Shown piece after piece: positions 6,251 through 10,566 of a stretch of DNA of 10,566 nt; position 1 is the stretch's first letter; each line of letters starts with the position of its first letter. Origin of the DNA: CAWDLX01 sp046728155 (lineage in GTDB: Bacteria; Actinomycetota; Actinomycetes; Mycobacteriales; Micromonosporaceae); the NCBI GenBank assembly GCA_046728155.1, contig JBKPDY010000080.1, positions 1-10,566 of the forward strand, in the 5' to 3' direction. The position numbers were made by a program, and so were the translations under genes. Under the pieces are notes generated by a model. It was not told where the DNA came from, searched no databases, and saw only the letters and a list, made by a program, of their open reading frames with translations.

Positions 6251-6559
6251 CTTGAGGCTGATACAGAAGGCCGATATCTCTCGGCGTAGAAGAACGCCGC
6301 GCGCATCGCTCGCGGTTCCCACAACTCGGCGAGCATGTCGACCACGTGACGCCCGGTTCCACGCATTCTTCGGAACTCCCTACGCCGCGACCCCGGGCGC
6401 GTACTCATTCCGAGAACGTCTGCAACACCGACACGCGCTCCGCGACTGTCAGCGTGCGGTCACAATGCCAGGAGCAAAGCCAGTCCTGGGGCCCAGCTCG
6501 GAGTTGAGCTACTCGATCCCGCCGAGCCACGGAATACGAAGACGTCCGAAGACGATCAT
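6251..6559. other. gene-free stretch upstream of the integrase remnant
   Basis: No intact gene is supported. In pSAM2-like elements an excisionase gene would lie here, directly upstream of int. Minus-strand fragments can be read but none shows a helix-turn-helix or other recognisable motif. The stretch is probably decayed element DNA. Confidence 0.3.
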
Positions 6560-7519
6560 CTACGACGCGGCGGCCGTCGCTCGGTTTCGGTACGGAGCCA
6601 GGAACGGGGTCAGCGCCGCCACCGTCTCCTCGGGGGCCTCCTCGGCGAACCAGTGGCCGGCGCCCGGAATGACCGCGCTCTGCACGTCGTTCGCGAGGAG
6701 CTTCATCGCTTTGCCGACCTCCTCGCCGTGGCTTGCCGCCCCGCCGATCCCCAGGACCGGCATCGCCAGCGGCCGGTTCTTGCGCTGCTCGTTCTGCGCC
6801 ATCATGGTGTCCCACTCGCGATAGAACGCGAAGGTGCCGCGCAGGGAGTCGGGGTTGGTGAGGAGACCGACGTAGTAGTTGATCACGTCGTCCGGGAGCT
6901 TTTTCCCGGCCTGGATGGCGAACTCGTAGCCGAAGTAGATGTCCTCCCGTCCTTTGGCGAGCTGTTCGTTCACCTTGTCCAGCCGGTTGACGGTGATGTG
7001 CCAGAGCTTGTTGTTGAGCGACCCGGGGAGGAAGAAGGGCGGTGCGGGAACCGCCCCAGGGGGCCCGGGTACCTCAGCGAGGGCTACCCGCTCAACGCGG
7101 TCCGGGTGATCGGCGGCCAGCGCGTAGCTGATCGGGAGTCCGGTGTCGGTGCCGACCACGGCGAACCGCTGGTGACCGAGCGCGTCCATCAGCGCGACCA
7201 GGTCGTTGGCGAGGGTGCCGGGGTCGTACCCGTCCTGGGGCTTGTCGGTCAAGCCGATACCGCGCTGGTCGGGCGCGATGACTTCGAAGTCCCGGGCCAG
7301 CGCCGGCATCACCAGGCGCCAGGCGTACCAGTTCTCCGGCCAGCCGTGCACCAGTAGGAGCGGCGGGCCGTCACCTCCGATGACCACGTGCTGGCGCAGT
7401 CCACCGGCGTGGATGTACCGGCTGGTGAACGTGTCGGTGAACCCGGCCGGGAGGTTAGGCGCTCCGGCGACGGAGCCGGGGCCCTCCGGGGTGGGCAGGG
7501 GGCTGGCAGACGAACTCAT
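6560..7519 (-). CDS. alpha/beta hydrolase, epoxide hydrolase-like
   Basis: The 319-residue product is full length for the family (about 290-330). The ATG at 7517-7519 follows AAAGGG by about 8 bases. It has the oxyanion motif HGWPENWYAWR (near residue 60), DQRGIGLTDKP, and the nucleophile elbow VVGTDTGLPISYAL, where Asp takes the place of Ser, as in epoxide hydrolases and haloalkane dehalogenases. IPGAGHWFAEEAPEE near the C-terminus supplies the catalytic His. The HGxP motif favours epoxide hydrolase over dehalogenase. The cap (LPGSLNNKLWHITVNRLD...GKKLPDDVINYYVGLL) holds Tyr residues that could help open an epoxide. The N-terminal 28 residues are low-complexity, with no signal peptide, so the enzyme is probably cytoplasmic. 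The substrate is unknown; detoxification is a common role in the family. It diverges from the DUF4331 gene. Confidence 0.9.
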   Translation of the reverse strand: MSSSASPLPTPEGPGSVAGAPNLPAGFTDTFTSRYIHAGGLRQHVVIGGDGPPLLLVHGWPENWYAWRLVMPALARDFEVIAPDQRGIGLTDKPQDGYDPGTLANDLVALMDALGHQRFAVVGTDTGLPISYALAADHPDRVERVALAEVPGPPGAVPAPPFFLPGSLNNKLWHITVNRLDKVNEQLAKGREDIYFGYEFAIQAGKKLPDDVINYYVGLLTNPDSLRGTFAFYREWDTMMAQNEQRKNRPLAMPVLGIGGAASHGEEVGKAMKLLANDVQSAVIPGAGHWFAEEAPEETVAALTPFLAPYRNRATAAAS

Positions 7520-8046
7520 CAGGATACCCTTTCACAAGACCTGACAGCGTTCGCGGAAGGAAGCCGGACATAGCCGCCGGCCTGTTCGGTGATCCCATCG
7601 GGTGATAATGGTGACGACCGCTCCATCCGGGACGCGACCTCCACAAACATCTGGGCCACCGAGGTGAACCTGGCGTCGCCCTGATATCCCAGCGGCGGCA
7701 CAATCGCAGCGGAAACGCTCAGCCCGAGAAGATCGGCGACATCGCCGACGCTGTCCTTGTTCTTGCGCAATCTCAACAAGCTATCAGCTGGAGATGGCCG
7801 CTGGCGCAGATTCCTTGGAATCAACGTCTTGCCGCAGCAGGGGTCATCCAAGAAGAAGGCCATCCGGCAGCACGGAGCTCGGTTACAGTTCGGCATCGGC
7901 AAAATCGCACGGTCTAACGGAGACCGTGGAGGAGAACACGCGTTCGACACTTGCTCCGCCAGCGAAGTTTCGCGTGCCGACTGGCTGGAACCACCGGATC
8001 CCGGAAAGACACGGTGCAACGCTAGGACCAGGACGACGAGTCCCAC
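7519..8046 (-). CDS. uncertain ORF overlapping the hydrolase start (TGATG)
   Basis: A 175-codon frame ends in TGA whose last base is the first base of the hydrolase ATG (TGATG), an arrangement often seen in translationally coupled genes. The middle part, LRKNKDSVGDVADLLGLSVSAAIVPPLGYQ...SVAQMFVEVASRM, looks protein-like and faintly recalls the C-terminal region of ParA/MinD-type ATPases. The N-terminal third is rich in Cys, Arg and Pro and looks non-coding, and no Walker motif, ribosome binding site or convincing start was found. The region may hold a decayed gene, or nothing. The match to ParA/MinD is a guess. Confidence 0.2.
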   Translation of the reverse strand: MGLVVLVLALHRVFPGSGGSSQSARETSLAEQVSNACSPPRSPLDRAILPMPNCNRAPCCRMAFFLDDPCCGKTLIPRNLRQRPSPADSLLRLRKNKDSVGDVADLLGLSVSAAIVPPLGYQGDARFTSVAQMFVEVASRMERSSPLSPDGITEQAGGYVRLPSANAVRSCERVS

Positions 8047-8226
8047 GACGGCTGAGCAGTAGATGCAGGCCCGCTGTCAGGGCGGTGTCGAACGCACCGT
8101 TGGCAAGGGCGTCGACTTCTAAGGAGGGAGAGCTCGGACCGCTAGGTTCGCAGGGAACCCGAGCACCGCCGCGCCAGTCTTGCAGTAAACCGACCCCGCC
8201 GTATCACCTGAAAGAAGGACGGCGCC
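8047..8226. other. leader of the DUF4331 gene
   Basis: No gene is seen. The stretch ends in AAGAAGGA about 8 bases before the ATG at 8227, a strong ribosome binding site. No clear -35/-10 pair or operator was identified. Confidence 0.35.
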
Positions 8227-9249
8227 ATGTCTCATCACCTTGACACGCCTTTGGCAGGCGAGAACGGCCAGCTCTACATCGACGACCTCTACGTTTTCCC
8301 AGGTAACGCCAGCACGGTGTTCGTCATGGACGTTAACTCGACCGTCACCGGACCCGATGTACGACCAGGCTTCCATCCGGCGGCGCGCTATGAGTTCAAG
8401 CTTCACTTCGAAGGAGCTGAATTCGAAGATCTAACGTACCGGGTGTCCTTCGGCGAAGCGGACACAAACGGACGCCAAGCCCTGCAACTTCGCGCTCTCA
8501 CGGGCGGCGAGGCGCGCCAGGACTCTGCGGCCGGCGAAGTTGTGCTGGAAGGCCGAACCGGGGAATCAACCACCGAGCGTGACACCCAGATGTGGGCAGG
8601 ACGCATCGCAGATCCGTTTTATATCGACCTGTCGCTGCTTTCAATCGTGAACGCGGCAGTGAAAGATGGGACCGTCCTGAACCTATCGGCGTGGCGGCCC
8701 GAGAACGCGCAAAACAGCTTCGCCGGCACCACCGTCGAATCGGTCGTTGTGCAGGTCTCCCACCGGCATCCGAAACTGCGGCCTGGTGCCCACATCGGCG
8801 TCTGGTGCACCACGAAACTCGCCACCGACGCAGGCGGCTGGCGGCAGATCAACCGGGCCGGACACCCCATGATGTGGCCGATCTTCTGGCCAGACGATAC
8901 CGACTTCTCAAATCCCGCCAATACCAGGCTCCCGTCCGAGGACTTTAGTGACGACGGTAAGTACATCGCAGCCCGAGTCGCCGCCGTCGTAGCGGCCAGC
9001 GGGACCTCAGATGACCCCGAAGGCTACGGCGAGGCGGTTGCCCGGAAACTCTTCCCCGACGTGCTGCCCTATGTGGTCGGGACAACCGCCACGTACGGCT
9101 TCGCCACCTTCAACGGCCGGACGCTCGCGGACAACGCACCCGAAGTGATGTTATCTCTCGTCGCCAACATGGCCGTGCCTTCTGGGCTGAAGCCATCTGT
9201 GTCCAAGAACCAACGGGGCAAGGACTTCCCATACGCCGTGCCAGCTTGA
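8227..9249 (+). CDS. DUF4331 family protein
   Basis: The 340-residue product begins MSHHLDTPLAGENGQLYIDD and shows the conserved course of DUF4331 proteins: LYVFPGNASTVFVMDVNST, PGFHPAARYEFKLHFEGAEF, the AWRPENAQNSFAGTTVESV stretch and NRAGHPMMWPIFWP. The start is secure: strong ribosome binding site and the typical N-terminal SHHxDTP motif. There is no signal peptide and no membrane segment, so this version is probably cytoplasmic; some relatives are exported. The family has no established biochemical function. The reading frame is intact and base use is even, in contrast with the decayed genes around it. It stands alone on its strand, divergent from the epoxide hydrolase-like gene about 700 bases away. 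Confidence 0.9.
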   Translation: MSHHLDTPLAGENGQLYIDDLYVFPGNASTVFVMDVNSTVTGPDVRPGFHPAARYEFKLHFEGAEFEDLTYRVSFGEADTNGRQALQLRALTGGEARQDSAAGEVVLEGRTGESTTERDTQMWAGRIADPFYIDLSLLSIVNAAVKDGTVLNLSAWRPENAQNSFAGTTVESVVVQVSHRHPKLRPGAHIGVWCTTKLATDAGGWRQINRAGHPMMWPIFWPDDTDFSNPANTRLPSEDFSDDGKYIAARVAAVVAASGTSDDPEGYGEAVARKLFPDVLPYVVGTTATYGFATFNGRTLADNAPEVMLSLVANMAVPSGLKPSVSKNQRGKDFPYAVPA

Positions 9250-9644
9250 CCAATTCCCGCTCCGCGGTATTCGAGATCAGGTACAACAGATCCGCGACAA
9301 GCAAAACCCAATGGTAAGTCGCTCTGCCGGGCCGCGTGGGGCTCGCTCGACGTAGACCACTCTTGGACCAAACGAGTCATGCCGCACGTCGGCCGCTCTG
9401 ATCCCCACACCGGTCATCGCAATAATCCGGCCCTGGTTGTGAAGAGCGAACAACCGACGAATATTACTCGCCTCCGACTCTCGACCGTCATCGAGCGCGA
9501 GGATACAATTTGTAGCGAGGGTAAGCGACAACGTAATCCTATGTCGACACATCACTCAGGCAGCCGACCGCTTCCGCGGCTAGTGCCGGGATTGAGTTGT
9601 CCTCACACTGAGAAGCAGACGGCTATTGGCGGGCAGGCCGGGTC
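9250..9644. other. gene-free stretch
   Basis: No gene, RNA gene, repeat or clear terminator was recognised. It separates the converging ends of the DUF4331 gene and the 145-residue minus-strand gene. Frames on both strands are open in places but have no motif or initiation signal. Confidence 0.35.
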
Positions 9645-10082
9645 CTACGTCGGCCGCGAGATCCATCTGATCCACCGAAGCATAGCGTTATCGTTCGCCT
9701 GCGGCGCGATGGCCTCGATCAGGCCCTCAAGGCTGGCGGCCCGAACGGTGCGGTTGCTTCCCATAGTGTCGTGAGCGGCGAACTCGCTTCCTTGCTTCGT
9801 GATCTCGAATATCGGACCACCATTGTAATTCCACGGATAGATCGCGAACTGCAGCTCAGCCTCATTGACCGGGGGAAAGCTCGCGTACAGGTCGGTGACC
9901 GCTGTTACGGCATCATCGACAGCCTGGGTCAACGTCCACGCCCTTACGTCTTTGGGCCAAACCCCGTCACCAACCCAGGAGACTGACCAACCGCCCTCCT
10001 TGTCCGGACCGACGAGCCCGGTCAGTAGCTGGGCTGGCAGGCTCTTCTTGCCGAACAGAAGACGACGCAGCCATACCTTCAT
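9645..10082 (-). CDS. unrecognised 145-residue protein
   Basis: Starting at ATG 10080-10082, the product opens with a basic, hydrophobic segment (MKVWLRRLLFGKKSLPAQLL) and continues as a mixed alpha/beta-looking domain: GGWSVSWVGDGVWPKDVRAW, TQAVDDAVTAVTDLYASF, ELQFAIYPWNYNGGPIFEIT and LEGLIEAIAPQ. It is rich in Trp and aromatic residues, with no cysteines or catalytic motif that I can recognise. The ribosome binding site is weak and the same frame is open further upstream to 10220, but that part looks non-coding. Composition and pattern of hydrophobic residues suggest a real, folded protein. Small immunity-type proteins can look like this, but there is no toxin gene next to it, so I give no function. 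Confidence 0.55.
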   Translation of the reverse strand: MKVWLRRLLFGKKSLPAQLLTGLVGPDKEGGWSVSWVGDGVWPKDVRAWTLTQAVDDAVTAVTDLYASFPPVNEAELQFAIYPWNYNGGPIFEITKQGSEFAAHDTMGSNRTVRAASLEGLIEAIAPQANDNAMLRWIRWISRPT

Positions 10083-10476
10083 GACCAGAGATCGTAGTGT
10101 CGCTACGGAGCGACAAAGGACGCTGATCAAGGTCTGGCGTGCCGGATCCGTGCCAGACAGGACCCAGACGATGGGGGAGCGAGGTAAGCGTCCCGCCGTG
10201 CGGTACAGCGATCGGCACAACTGAGGCGACCACCAGGCGTCGACCGGAGCCGACTGCAGCGGGCACCGTAGCGGGGACCCAGGGAACGGACCTGTCGTTG
10301 ATGATCTTCTAATCCCCCGGTCGGTGAGGCCTCCATCCCGGCGGCCCGGAACTTTCGGCGTTTGAGAGGTTCAACGGGGCAACTGTCGGGCGGCGGACGT
10401 GACCACCGGAGAATGGGCGGCCGTGTCAACCGAAATGGCCCATCGTGCCGTCTTGAACTGGCCCCGGTTCTAGCGC
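10083..10476. other. gene-free stretch upstream of the 145-residue gene
   Basis: Presumably this holds the promoter of the minus-strand gene at 10082, but no promoter pair could be assigned. No RNA gene, repeat or transposon end was recognised. Confidence 0.3.
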
Positions 10477-10566
10477 GTGGGTTTCGGCAACGCGCGAGCG
10501 GTCGCGTCGCTGCGTGATGATGTCCAGGTGACCGACGAGGTTCTGGCTGATCAGGTTGATTACTAC
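10477..10566 (+). CDS. partial ORF leaving the window, with GFGNARAV motif
   Basis: Thirty codons stay open from a GTG, just after an in-frame TAG at 10471, to the right edge: VGFGNARAVASLRDDVQVTD followed by EVLADQVDYY. GFGNARAV recalls the region before sensor 2 in CbbX/EccA-type AAA+ ATPases, but the following residues do not match well and no ribosome binding site precedes the GTG. It may be the end of a truncated gene or a chance frame; the sequence to the right is needed to tell. Confidence 0.25.
   Translation, partial: MGFGNARAVASLRDDVQVTDEVLADQVDYY

Overview
The window is GC-rich and uses the high-GC third positions and GTG/TTG starts of actinomycete DNA. The protein types point the same way: a DUF4331 protein, an alpha/beta hydrolase fused to a LuxR-type helix-turn-helix, a short Cys/His zinc-ribbon protein and a pSAM2-like tyrosine integrase. 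A filamentous or nocardioform actinobacterium is the best guess; genus cannot be fixed from the sequence alone.

Layout. At 4-58 a compact element folds as three hairpins enclosed by an outer stem (cloverleaf-like). At 416-1165 (-) lies the C-terminal part of an IS110-family transposase that has lost its N-terminal catalytic domain. At 1535-1897 and 1979-2470 (-) two unrecognised small genes sit head to tail. The upstream one encodes a protein made almost entirely of a 21-residue leucine-rich/RREERG repeat in two alternating versions. After about 650 bases without a clear gene come a small + strand ORF (3120-3266) and a hairpin. Two short - strand genes follow (a single-TM protein and a Cys/His zinc-ribbon protein), with a stray + strand P-loop fragment of an AfsR/LuxR-type ATPase wedged between them. 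At 4103-5114 (-) is the hydrolase-LuxR fusion gene, broken by a one-base frameshift.

At 5303-5354 (+) is the 3' half of a tRNA-Ala(CGC) gene, from anticodon loop to CCA, with a 7-base duplication in the T-loop. About 140 bases further on lies a decayed tyrosine integrase (5497-6250, -) whose C-terminus faces it. This is the usual arrangement of att site and int at one end of an actinomycete integrative element, so 5303 probably marks an old element boundary. Beyond it are an intact alpha/beta hydrolase of the epoxide-hydrolase type (6560-7519, -), an uncertain upstream ORF overlapping its start (TGATG), an intact divergent DUF4331 gene (8227-9249, +), an unrecognised 145-residue gene (9645-10082, -), and an ORF running off the right edge.

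Overall this is accessory DNA with a high load of remnants (transposase, integrase, split regulator, orphan P-loop) around a few genes that look intact. The part that may be new is the repeat-protein gene with its small downstream partner. No complete known defence, secretion or biosynthetic system is visible.
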